Position numbers and translations under genes: made by a program. From the NCBI RefSeq assembly GCF_910593785.1, contig NZ_CAJVAP010000009.1:1-64000 (forward strand): DNA of 64,000 bases, written 5' to 3'. Below are positions 8,289-18,400 of this stretch, piece by piece (the stretch's first letter is position 1; every line of letters starts with the position of its first letter). Source of the DNA: Leucobacter soli (GTDB taxonomy: Bacteria > Actinomycetota > Actinomycetes > Actinomycetales > Microbacteriaceae). The notes under the pieces are model-generated. The model saw only the letters and a list, made by a program, of their open reading frames with translations, made no database searches and was not told the DNA's origin.

Positions 8289-9232
8289 CGCAGGGGGGCG
8301 GTGCGACGGTGCTGTTCATCGGCGGATGGGGGCGAAGCGGATCGACGCTGCTCGAATGCCTGCTGTCGGAGCTCGACGGCGTGACCGTGCTCGGCGAGGT
8401 CGTGCACCTCTGGGAGCGCGGACTGCGGGAGGGCGAGCGCTGCGCCTGCGGCAGCCCCTTCCCGGAGTGCCCGTTCTGGTCCGAGGTGGGCGACGTCGCG
8501 TTCGGCGGCTGGGCCAACGTCGACCCCGACCGGCTCGCTGTGCTGAAGCAGGCCGTCGACCGGCAGCGCCGGGTGATCCATACCGCCCGCAGGCGATTGC
8601 CCCGCGGCATCGCGCCGCTCGTCCACGAGTACGCCTCCTACTACCGGCGGGTCTACGACGCGGCGCGGCGCGTGACCGGCGCCCGCGTCCTGGTCGATTC
8701 CAGCAAGGAGATCCCGACGGCGCTCGCCGTCGGCCACGACCCGCAGGTGGACCTCCGGGTCGCGCACATCGTGCGGGACAGCCGGGGCGTCGCCTTCAGC
8801 TGGGCGAAGACGGTCGAGCGGCCGGAATCGCCGGAGGGCGACCTGATGACGCGATACTCGCCGGCGAAGAGCACGGCGTACTGGATCTCGGGGAACCTGC
8901 TCCCGGAGGGCCTCCGGTACCGGAGGATCCCGACATCCCGCCTCCGCTACGAGGACCTGGTCGCGCGGCCGCAGGCGACGGTCGCCGGCCTCTGGCGGGA
9001 GCTCGGGCTCCCCGGGGTCGCCGACCTCCCGATGACCGGCCCGAACGAGGTGCACCTCCACGGCACCCACTCCGTCGCCGGCAACCCGATGCGGTTCCGG
9101 CGCGGCCGGACGGTGCTCCGCGCCGATGTGCAGTGGCAGACGAGTCTGACGCGCCGGGACCGCCGACTGGTGACCGCGATGAGCCTGCCCATGCTGTGGC
9201 GATTCGGCTACCCGATCCGCGGGCGGGGGTGA
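8285..9232 (+). CDS. Sulfotransferase family protein
   Basis: Second predicted PAPS-dependent sulfotransferase (315 aa). The phosphosulfate loop is FIGGWGRSGSTLLECLL at about residues 12-28. The 3'-phosphate site is HIVRDSRGVAFSW at about 160-172. CACGSPFPECPFW at 54-66 carries three cysteines found in a subgroup of bacterial sulfotransferases. The start overlaps the polymerase stop (ATGA), and its stop overlaps or lies next to the next start, so the three genes form one translational unit. It differs from the enzyme at 2922, so the polymer may be sulfated at two positions. Confidence 0.82.
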   Translation: MTQGGGATVLFIGGWGRSGSTLLECLLSELDGVTVLGEVVHLWERGLREGERCACGSPFPECPFWSEVGDVAFGGWANVDPDRLAVLKQAVDRQRRVIHTARRRLPRGIAPLVHEYASYYRRVYDAARRVTGARVLVDSSKEIPTALAVGHDPQVDLRVAHIVRDSRGVAFSWAKTVERPESPEGDLMTRYSPAKSTAYWISGNLLPEGLRYRRIPTSRLRYEDLVARPQATVAGLWRELGLPGVADLPMTGPNEVHLHGTHSVAGNPMRFRRGRTVLRADVQWQTSLTRRDRRLVTAMSLPMLWRFGYPIRGRG

Positions 9233-9237
9233 GCGCG

Positions 9238-10176
9238 ATGACGAAGACCCTCCTCGTCGCCTCCGCCGGCGGCCATCTCGACGAACTGATGATCCACATC
9301 CGCAGGCTCGGCATCGACGAGCGGCAGGCCGTCTGGGTGACGAGCCCGACGGCGCAGACCGAGTCGCTGCTCGACGGTCGGGACGTCATCTGGGCGCCGC
9401 GCGTGGGGTCGGGCGAGGTCGGCAAGGCCGTGCGGGGCGTGCCGGCCGCGCTCGACATCCATCGTCGCGTCAGGCCGGATCTGGTCGTCAGCACGGGCGC
9501 GCTGTTCTCGACGCCGCACCTGCTCGCGGCCGCGCTCATGGGCTGCGAGACCTGGTTCATCGACAGCGCGACCCGCGTCGCCGGCCCGTCGTCCACGGGA
9601 CGCTTCGCCCGGCGCTTCACGCGGGCGAGACTCTTCGCCCAGGGCGAGGGGTGGGGGGATCCGGCCTGGGAGCGGGTGCCGAGCGTGTTCGACGCCTTCG
9701 AATCGACAGCGGCACCGGCGGACGGAGCGCCGGTGCTGGATCGCGTGACGGTGAGTCTCGGCTCCGAGCTCTGGCCCTTCCCGCGCGCCGTCGACCGCAT
9801 CCGCGAGCTGCTCCCCGGAGCCGAGATCACCTGGCAGGTCGGGGTCACGGAGTACCCCGACGGCGAGGGCCTCCTGCCGCAGTGGGTGCCCGCCGACGAG
9901 CTGCGGGCGGCCATCCGCGTCTCAGACCTCGTCGTGATGCATGCGGGGGTCGGCTCGGTGCTCGTGGCGCTCGATGAGGGCAAGGTCCCCGTGATCCTGC
10001 CCCGGAGGATGCGCCACGGCGAGATGGTGGACGACCACCAGACCGAGGTCGCGGCGGTGCTCGCCGAACGGGGCCTCGCGATCAGCGTCGACCCCGACGA
10101 ACTCGACCGCGCGCACCTCGAGCGCGCCGCCGGGCTGCGGGCGCGGCGGCGCGCCGAATTCGAGAAACAGGGGTGA
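9238..10176 (+). CDS. Fused Alg14-Alg13-like (PssD-PssE) glycosyltransferase
   Basis: Protein of 312 aa joining two halves that are usually separate. Residues 1-150 (LLVASAGGHLDEL, TGALFSTPH) match the Alg14/PssD membrane-recruiting subunit. Residues 165-312 (VTVSLGSELWPF, LPQWVPADELRAAIRVSDLVV, HAGVGSVLVALDEGKVPVILPRR) match the Alg13/PssE/MurG-type catalytic GT-B half. It is predicted to transfer a sugar from a nucleotide donor onto a lipid-linked intermediate at the membrane. ATG 9238 was chosen for its Alg14-like beginning. An in-frame GTG at 9229 overlapping the upstream stop (GTGA) is the alternative. Confidence 0.8.
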   Translation: MTKTLLVASAGGHLDELMIHIRRLGIDERQAVWVTSPTAQTESLLDGRDVIWAPRVGSGEVGKAVRGVPAALDIHRRVRPDLVVSTGALFSTPHLLAAALMGCETWFIDSATRVAGPSSTGRFARRFTRARLFAQGEGWGDPAWERVPSVFDAFESTAAPADGAPVLDRVTVSLGSELWPFPRAVDRIRELLPGAEITWQVGVTEYPDGEGLLPQWVPADELRAAIRVSDLVVMHAGVGSVLVALDEGKVPVILPRRMRHGEMVDDHQTEVAAVLAERGLAISVDPDELDRAHLERAAGLRARRRAEFEKQG

Positions 10177-10252
10177 TGGTAGTGTTCCGGACACAGCATC
10201 GCGGGCATCGCCGCCCGCGGCTCGAGGGTTCTCTGCAGGACGGAGGGGCATC

Positions 10253-11413
10253 ATGATTCGTCTCGCCGTGGTGGGCGTCGGCAAGATGGGGCTGTCGCAC
10301 CTGTCGATCCTGGGCGCGCACCCGCAGGTGCGGATCGAGGCCGTCTGCGACACGAGCGGCTACCTGCTCGACGTGCTCGGGAAGTACACGGGCGTCACCG
10401 GATACTCGGACTACGAGAAGATGCTGGAACGCGCGGATCTCGACGCCGTGGTCATCGCGACGCCGACGCGGGCGCACGCCACCATGGTGCGCGCTGCGCT
10501 GGAGCGGGGACTCCACGTCTTCTGCGAGAAGCCGCTGACGCTGCGCTCGGAGGACTCCGAGGCGCTCGCCCGCCTCGCGGAGGAGCGCGGCCTCCACTGC
10601 CAGGTCGGGTATCACAACCGCTTCGTCGCCGCGTTCTCCGAGGTCAAGAGGCTCCTCGAACTCGGCGCCATCGGAGAGGTCACGCACGCGTTGGCCGAGG
10701 CGTACGGCCCGGTCGTGCTGCGGCCGAAGGGCGGCACCTGGCGCTCCCGCAGCGCCGAGGGCGGCGGTTGCCTCTACGACTACGCCGCGCACCCGCTCGA
10801 CCTGCTCGCCTGGTATCTCGGCGAGCCGCGGGCCGTGGGCGGCACGGTGATGGGCCGGATCTTCTCGGCCGATACCGAGGACGAGGTCTACTCCACCCTC
10901 TTCTACCCCGGAGGCGCCTCGGCGCAGCTCTCGGTGAACTGGTCGGACGAGTCGTTCCGCAAGATGACGACGCGGATCACGCTGACCGGCACGGCCGGCA
11001 GGATCGTCGTGGATCGTCAGGAATGCCAGGTCTACCTGCGCGACACCGCGGTGCCGCCCGAGGGATACCACCACGGCTGGAACGTCCGGTACACGACCGA
11101 GCTCACGCCGCCGGTCTGGTTCTACCTGCGCGGCGAGGAGTACAGCGCCGAGTGGGCCTACTTCGTCGACGCCGTCGCGGGAGAACCCGCCGACGGTGCT
11201 GCGGCGGGCGTGAACTCGTTCGCGTCGGCCGCCGTCACCGACCGGGTGATCGAGATGCTCGTCGCCGACGCCGCCGTTCCGTGCGGGGTGGCTGCGGCGT
11301 CGGGCACAGGAGCGTCGGGTGCAGGGGTGTCGGGTGCTGCGGGTGCGGGTCCGGGGAGCCGCGGAGCCCGGAAGCGTGCGTTCTGGAGTCTCGGAAAGCT
11401 GAGAGGGGAGTGA
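10253..11413 (+). CDS. Gfo/Idh/MocA family oxidoreductase
   Basis: NAD(P)-dependent sugar dehydrogenase of 386 aa. The Rossmann motif GVGKMGLSHL is at 8-17, and the signature CEKPLTL at 91-97 contains the conserved Glu-Lys-Pro catalytic motif. The C-terminal domain continues to about residue 335 (GGGCLYDYAAHPLDLLAW carries the His found in this family). The last ~50 residues are a Gly/Ala/Ser-rich tail with no domain. It could oxidise or rearrange a nucleotide sugar for the polysaccharide. The next gene overlaps or abuts it, so the two probably act together. Confidence 0.85.
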   Translation: MIRLAVVGVGKMGLSHLSILGAHPQVRIEAVCDTSGYLLDVLGKYTGVTGYSDYEKMLERADLDAVVIATPTRAHATMVRAALERGLHVFCEKPLTLRSEDSEALARLAEERGLHCQVGYHNRFVAAFSEVKRLLELGAIGEVTHALAEAYGPVVLRPKGGTWRSRSAEGGGCLYDYAAHPLDLLAWYLGEPRAVGGTVMGRIFSADTEDEVYSTLFYPGGASAQLSVNWSDESFRKMTTRITLTGTAGRIVVDRQECQVYLRDTAVPPEGYHHGWNVRYTTELTPPVWFYLRGEEYSAEWAYFVDAVAGEPADGAAAGVNSFASAAVTDRVIEMLVADAAVPCGVAAASGTGASGAGVSGAAGAGPGSRGARKRAFWSLGKLRGE

Positions 11414-11418
11414 CGAAG

Positions 11419-12318
11419 GTGACCACCACGACCGGACTCGATCGGCTGCTCTTCGGAGACAACCAGTTCTTCGGCGTCAACCACATGTCGGAGGAGAAGG
11501 CGCGGGCCCAGGCGGTGCGCTTCCAAGACCTCTCGGCGATGATGGATGTCCTCGACGCGGCTCAGGCCGAGGGGATCCACTCCTTCATGTGCACCACCCA
11601 CGAGCGGATCGCCGAGGTCGCCGACCGGGTGCGCGCCGACCGGGTGCGCTACGCGTCGTTCGCGTTCCTCCCCTGCATGCCCTACGCGCACAAGTACGCG
11701 AATGCGATGACCGAGCTCGGGCCGCTCGGCGCGCTGAAGTCGTTCCTGCCTGCGGACCAGAGCCTGGTCGGCCTCGCCCTCCAGGGCGGCGCGGCCGTCG
11801 CCAAGAAGGACGTGGAGAGCCTCATCCGCATGCTGATCGACGCCGAGATGACGATGTTCGACGGCGTGCCGACGCCGGTCGTGTTCCTCCAGAACGTCGT
11901 CGTCGATCTGCTGCTGGGGCTCGGCTTCGACGACGCGTTCACCGTGTTCGCCGAGCACGTCCGGTCCCGGTACGGAGCCGAGCCCGGGTTCATCACTATG
12001 AATCTGCCGCGCCTGCTCGACGCGCTCGACCGGGTCGGTCTCGAGCGCCCGCTCGTCTGCAGCAACCTGAACAAGCTGGGCTTCCGCATGAGCGGCGGAG
12101 CGGAGGAGTACGAGCGGGCTCTCGCGGAGCGGGACTTCCGCGCCGTCGCGATGTCCGTCTACGCTTCGGGCGCGATTCCGCCTCGCGAGGCGTTCGACTG
12201 GGTGGTCGCGCATCCGCGGATCGAATCGGTGGTCTTCGGCGCGTCGAGCGCCGCGAACATCCGCGGGACGATCCGCGCGGCACGGGAGGCCGGATTCCTC
12301 CCCGAAGGTCGTGCGTAA
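11419..12318 (+). CDS. Uncharacterised TIM-barrel-like (aldo/keto reductase-like) protein
   Basis: Protein of 299 aa, not confidently recognised. It begins TTGLDRLLFGDNQFFGVNHMS and ends with VVFGASSAANIRGTIRAA, which resembles the C-terminal cofactor-side segment of aldo/keto reductases. Strand-helix periodicity fits a TIM barrel, but I do not see the full Asp-Tyr-Lys-His tetrad in order. GTG 11419 was preferred because GGGGAG lies 8 nt upstream; GTG 11410, overlapping the dehydrogenase stop, is the alternative. Tight coupling to a Gfo/Idh/MocA gene suggests a shared sugar substrate (inference). Confidence 0.6.
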   Translation: MTTTTGLDRLLFGDNQFFGVNHMSEEKARAQAVRFQDLSAMMDVLDAAQAEGIHSFMCTTHERIAEVADRVRADRVRYASFAFLPCMPYAHKYANAMTELGPLGALKSFLPADQSLVGLALQGGAAVAKKDVESLIRMLIDAEMTMFDGVPTPVVFLQNVVVDLLLGLGFDDAFTVFAEHVRSRYGAEPGFITMNLPRLLDALDRVGLERPLVCSNLNKLGFRMSGGAEEYERALAERDFRAVAMSVYASGAIPPREAFDWVVAHPRIESVVFGASSAANIRGTIRAAREAGFLPEGRA

Positions 12319-12448
12319 TGATTGCTTATTTCCCTCTGGCGCCGTGACCTCGCGTGCGAGGATCCGTCGCAGGACCAGTCTTCGGCCTGGGATCACAAAG
12401 CGGTGACGGCCTCCCCTCCGGGACGGTCCCAAACCTGGGGGGTTTGAT

Positions 12449-15400
12449 ATGTCGATGCGGCATTCGGGAATTCGTCGGCTACTCGCCATCGCCACTGCCT
12501 TCACGGTCGCACTGGCTCTCCCGTTCCCGACGGAGCCCGCCGCACAGGCGGCCGAGCCGCCGGTCGCGCAGACGCTCGCCGACGACTTCCCCTGGCTGGA
12601 TCCGGACCGGTTCACCGGCCTCACGTCGGATACGGCCGCGGCGTCGTGTTGGGAGATCAAGCAGTTCCATCCGAGCTCGCCGAGCGGCGTCTACTGGCTG
12701 CTGACCCCGTCTATGGACGCCCCCGCCCAGTTCTGGTGCGACCAGGTGACCGATGGCGGCGGGTGGGTCAAGGTCGGCCAGGGCCGCCAGGGATGGGAGT
12801 ACAACGCCGTCGGGCGCGGCAACCCCTCGACGCTGCTCACCGGCACCCCGGCCGCCGACTCGATCACCACGCAGCTGCCGACCGCGACCGTCGACCAGCT
12901 GCTCGACGGCAAGAGCGTCACGGAGCTCGCCGACGGCGTCCGCGTGCGCCGCGCGCTCAATACGGCCGGCAGCTCGTGGCAGGAGGTGCGCTTCCGCACG
13001 AACAAGCCCTCCGGATGGTTCTGGACGTTCGGCGCCGGCTGGCCGCTGACGAACTGGCGGGTGGGCACCTCGACGGGCAACGGATCTACTTCGTCGAGCT
13101 TCGGCTCGGGGACGTCGACGCTGCGCGTCGACACGAGCATCGGCACGAACCACAGCTACACCTGGGGCTTCTCGTACGGCAACGGGGTGACCGGCACGAC
13201 CGCCGCAGGGAGTTACCTCTGGACGCCGACCAACGGGCAGGGCGGCGCGCGCCCCTTCGCCGAGGTCTATGTGCGCCCCGAGGTGTCGAACGGCGAGGCG
13301 GCCTACCCGCGGATCCCGAACTCCGGCACTCCGGTGAAGGAGCTCGAAGCCGTCCCCAGCTCGGGCGCGCTCTCCAACCCGTGGGGCGTCACCGGCATCG
13401 CGGGCGCCGTCCAGCGCGAGGGCGACGTCGAGGTGCAGGACATGGTCGCCATCGGCAACACCATGTTCGTCGGCGGCAACTTCCGCTACGCGCAGCAGTC
13501 CGAGTCGGGCGCCGGGCAGGTCTCCCAGCCGTTCCTCGCCGCGTTCAACGCGACGACCGGCCAGTTCGTGACCTCCTTCCGGCCGACGCTGAACGAGGCG
13601 GTGCTTGCGCTCGCGGCCACCCCGAACGGCAACCTCGCTGTCGGCGGAAAGTTCACCTCGGTGAACGGCACGGCCGTGACCGGATTCGCCGTGCTGAACC
13701 CGTCGACCGGCGCCCTCGTCGGCTCACGCCCCACGATCACCAGCAACTCGACGCCCGGCTCGATCCGCGTCGAGACGATCACCGTCAGCGGCGACAGCCT
13801 CTACCTCGGCGGCGCCTTCACCAACACGACGGGCCCGACCGGGCCATCCCGCTACACCCGCAACGTGGCACGCATCGACGCGAACACGATGATGCCGGTC
13901 GTCGACTGGCGCCCCGAGGTCAACGGCACCGTGCTCGACTCCGATCTCGCGCCCGACGGATCGAAGGTGTACTTCTCCGGATTCTTCTCCCGCGTCGGGA
14001 CGGACGACGCCACGAGCGTCGCGGCGCTGCCGGTCGCCACTCCCGCGGCGCTCGACCCGGTGCCGTGGAATCCGACCTGGTCGAGCACGGGCATGTTCTA
14101 TCAGCGCTCGATCGTGCGGCACGGCGACCGAATCTACGTCGGGGGATCCGAGCACTCGATGTTCGCGTTCGACGCCTCCACCTACGAGCGGCTGACCACG
14201 CACATCACCAACCCGAAGGGCGACTTCCAGACGCTCCTCGCGGCAGGCGACTTCCTCTACGGCGGCTCGCACTCGAACTGGTTCATCTACGAAGGCGCGA
14301 CCCTCTGGCCGAGCGTCGGCACCGCGTGGTCCCGCGCCGACACCATGGGGTGGATGAACGCCTGGCGGATGGACGGCCGCTCCTCCTCGGTGAGCACCTT
14401 CAGCCCCGTGATGAACTCCCGGCTCGGATCCGGCGGCTGGGCTTCGGCCGCAGCGCCCGACGGCACGATCTGGACGGGCGGCGACTTCACGCGCGCGCGC
14501 CTCTCCAACGGGAGCTCCGGGTGGACCGGCGCCTTCGTCCGCTTCGGACTGAGCGACAGCACGGCGCCGAACACGCCGGTGAACCTCCGCACGACCGCGG
14601 TCACCTCCACCACCGTGAGCCTGGCCTGGGGTGCGCCCTCCGGCGGTCTCGGCGGCGGCGCGTACCAGGTCCTGCGCGACAACCGCGTGATCGCGACGAC
14701 CACCTCCACGAGCATCACCGTCCCCCTGGACGGGGAGCGGCGCTACTTCGTCCGCGCCGCAGACTCCACCGGCAACGTGAGCGCGAGCAGCCCGGTGCTG
14801 ACCGTGCCCGGCGGCAATCAGGCGCCGGTCGCCGACATCCGGCACACCGTCTCCGGCCTCGATGTCGCCTTCGACGGCACCGGCTCCACGGACGACGGAT
14901 CGATCGCGGCGTACTACTGGAGCTTCGGCGACGGCGCCACGGCGACCGGGGCCGAGGCCGCGCACACCTACTTCGCGGGCGGCACCTATGCGATCCGGCT
15001 CACCGTCGTGGATAACGACGGCATCGCGACCACCGCCGCGTACACGCTCGACCTCCCGCAGCCGCGGCCGGCCGATGCATACGGCGGCCTCATCTTCGAC
15101 GACCATCCGCTGACCTTCTGGCGCCTCGACGAGACGAGCGGCACGCTCGCGGCGGACAGCGCCACCGGCACCCGCATGGGAACCTACCAGCAGGGCGTCA
15201 CCAAGAACGTCGCCGGGATCCCGGCTTCGAAAGCCGCAGCCTCCTTCGACGGCAGCAACGACGTGGTCGTCGCGAACGACATCATGCAGGGCCCGAACAC
15301 CTTCTCGGTCGAGGTCTGGTTCAACACCACGACGAATCGAGGGGGCAAGCTGATCGGCTTCGGCAACGCCGCCTCCGGCACCTCCACGTCGTACGATCGC

Positions 15401-18400
15401 CACATCTACATGCAGAACGACGGCAAGCTCGTCTTCGGCGTGTACTCCGGGGCGGAGTTCAAGATCACCTCGCCGGGCTCCTACAACAACGGTCAGTGGC
15501 ACCACGCGGTCGGCACGATCTCGCCCAACGGCATGAGATTCTACGTCGACGGGGTGCTCATGGGCACGCACACGCAGGCCATCGCCGAGGACTACGCCGG
15601 CTACTGGCGAGTGGGCGGCGACACCACCTGGGGGTCGACGTCGGCCTACCTCAACGGTCGCCTCGACGAGGCCGCGGTCTACGACTACCCGCTCGACGCG
15701 GATCAGGTCCGGGACCACTACCAGGCCGGGCTGGAGCTGCCGAACCAGGCGCCCATCGCGAACTTCTCGCATACGGCCGACCACCTGACCGTGTCGTTCG
15801 ACGGCTCCGCCTCGATCGACCTCGACGGGACGATCGAACGGATCGAGTGGGACTTCGGGGACGGCAGCGACACCGTCGAGGGCGCGCTCGTGACGCACGA
15901 GTACGCGGCGGCGGGCAGCTACACGGTCACCCTGACCGTCACCGACGACGACGGCGAAGCGACGGCGCTGCAGCGGGTCATCGACGTCCTGGCGCCGCCG
16001 AACCAGGCGCCCACCGCCGCCTTCTCCTACGATGTCGATTCCCTCGACGTGGACTTCGACGCGTCGGCGTCGTTCGATGCCGACGGCGACATCGAGAGCT
16101 GGGAGTGGACCTTCGGCGACGGATCGTCGGGCTCGGGCGAGACCGTCAGCCACCACTACGCGGCCGCCGGCGATTTCACCGTTCAGCTGACGGTGACCGA
16201 CGACGACGGCGACACGGCCACGGCCACGCAAAGCGTCACCGTCGAGGAGCCCCCGAACCAGGCGCCCCTCGTGCAGTTCGACTTCACCGCCGAGTTCCTC
16301 GCCGTCGACTTCGACGGCACGGCGACGACCGATCCCGACGGCAGCATCGCCTCCGTCAGCTGGGACTTCGACGACGGGTCGCCGGTGGTGAGCGGCGGAC
16401 AGGCTGCGCTGACGCAGCAGCACACCTTCGCACAGGGCGGCACCTACGCGGTCACTCTGACCGTGACCGACGACGACGGCGCTTCGGCGACGGCGACCCG
16501 CTCCGTGACGGTCGCCCCTGAGCCGCCGAACGCACCGCCCGTCGCGAGCTTCTCGTACACCGCGGCCTTCCTCGACGTGACCTTCGACGGATCCGACTCC
16601 TCCGACGCGGACGGCGACGTCGTCTCGTGGAAGTGGGACTTCGGAGACGACTCCGACGACGTCGAACGCGACGTCCCGGGCGTCGAGCACAGCTACGCGG
16701 AGGCGGGCAACTACCTCGTCACCCTCACCGTGACCGACGACGACGGAGCCGAGAACTCGGTGACCAAGACCGTCACCGTCTCCGAGGAGGCGGTCAACGC
16801 GCCGCCGATCGCGGACTTCGGGTACACGGCGACCCACCTCGCCGTCGAGCTCGATGCCTCGGCCTCCACCGACACCGACGGCAGCGTCGTCAGCTGGCAG
16901 TGGAACCTGGGCGATGGCACCTCGGCCACCGGCGAGACGGTTCCGCACACCTACGGTGCGGCCGGCGACTACCTCGTCACCCTGACCGTGACCGACGACG
17001 ACGGGGCGAGCGCCTCGACGGCCCGCACCGTCACCGTGACGGCCGCGCCGAACACGCCGCCCGTGGCAGCCTTCGACTTCGGCACGAACGGGCTGCAGGC
17101 CTCGTTCGACGCATCCGACTCCGCGGACCTCGAAGGGCCCATCGCCTCCTGGGCATGGACCTTCGGCGACGGCGACACGGGCGCCGGCGAGACGACCTCG
17201 CACACCTACGACGCGGCGGGATCCTACGTGGTGACGCTCACCGTCACCGACGCCGATGGCGCCCAGGCCGCGCTCACCAAGACCGTGACGGTGTCCGAGG
17301 GCCCGGCGGTGCCGACGACGCGGGAGGTCGTGTCGGTCGGGACGTCGTGGGCGTACCTGTACGGGGTGAACGCGCCGCCGAGCGATTGGGCGCAGGTCGG
17401 GTTCAACCCGTCGGGGTGGTCGACCGGTGCGGGGCCGATCGGGTACGGGTCGACGCTGGTGGCGACGAATCTGAACCCGGTGGCGAACACGGCGGATCGG
17501 CCGCGGGCGGTGTACTTCCGTTCGACGTTCGATGTGGAGGACGCCTCGAAGGTCGTGTCGCTGGATCTGTCGGCGATCGGCGATGACGGCGTGGTCGTCT
17601 ACGTGAACGGCGTCGAGGTCGGGCGGAACAATATGCGCGACGGCGAGGTCACCTATCTGACCTACGCGCCCTTGGCGCGTCGGGTGACGGTGGCGCAGAA
17701 CGACATGCTGACGGTCGAGGTGCCGCGGAATCTGCTGGTGAGCGGGACGAACGTGATCGCGGCCGAGACGCATGTGAACTTCCGGGCGACGCCGGATGTG
17801 ACGTTCTGGGCGACAGCCGCACTCACCGAGCTCTCCGGACCGGCCGCGCCGAACGAGGCGCCGCAGGCGGTGTTCGACTACCTGGCGACGAACCTGGACG
17901 TCGCGTTCGACGGCTCGGGCTCCTCCGACGAGGACGGCACCATCGCCTCCTGGGCGTGGAGCTTCGGCGACGGGAGCACCGGATCGGGGGCGCTGGCATC
18001 GCACGCCTACACGGTGGCCGGCGACTACGACGTGACGCTCACGGTCACCGACGACCGCGGCGGGACGGGCACCTCGACGCAACGGGTGACCGTCACCGCG
18101 CCGACCGGTGTGCCGACGACGCGGGAGGTCGTGTCGGTCGGGACGTCGTGGGCGTACCTGTACGGGGTGAACGCGCCGCCGAGCGATTGGGCGCAGGTCG
18201 GGTTCAACCCGTCGGGGTGGTCGACCGGTGCGGGGCCGATCGGGTACGGGTCGACGCTGGTGGCGACGAATCTGAACCCGGTGGCGAACACGGCGGATCG
18301 GCCGCGGGCGGTGTACTTCCGTTCGACGTTCGATGTGGAGGACGCCTCGAAGGTCGTGTCGCTGGATCTGTCGGCGATCGGCGATGACGGCGTGGTCGTC

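Noticed and set aside
14819-17300. Regular ~260-bp repeats considered as a CRISPR or satellite array
   Set aside because: They encode PKD domains in one continuous frame and differ from one another, with no constant repeat-spacer structure.
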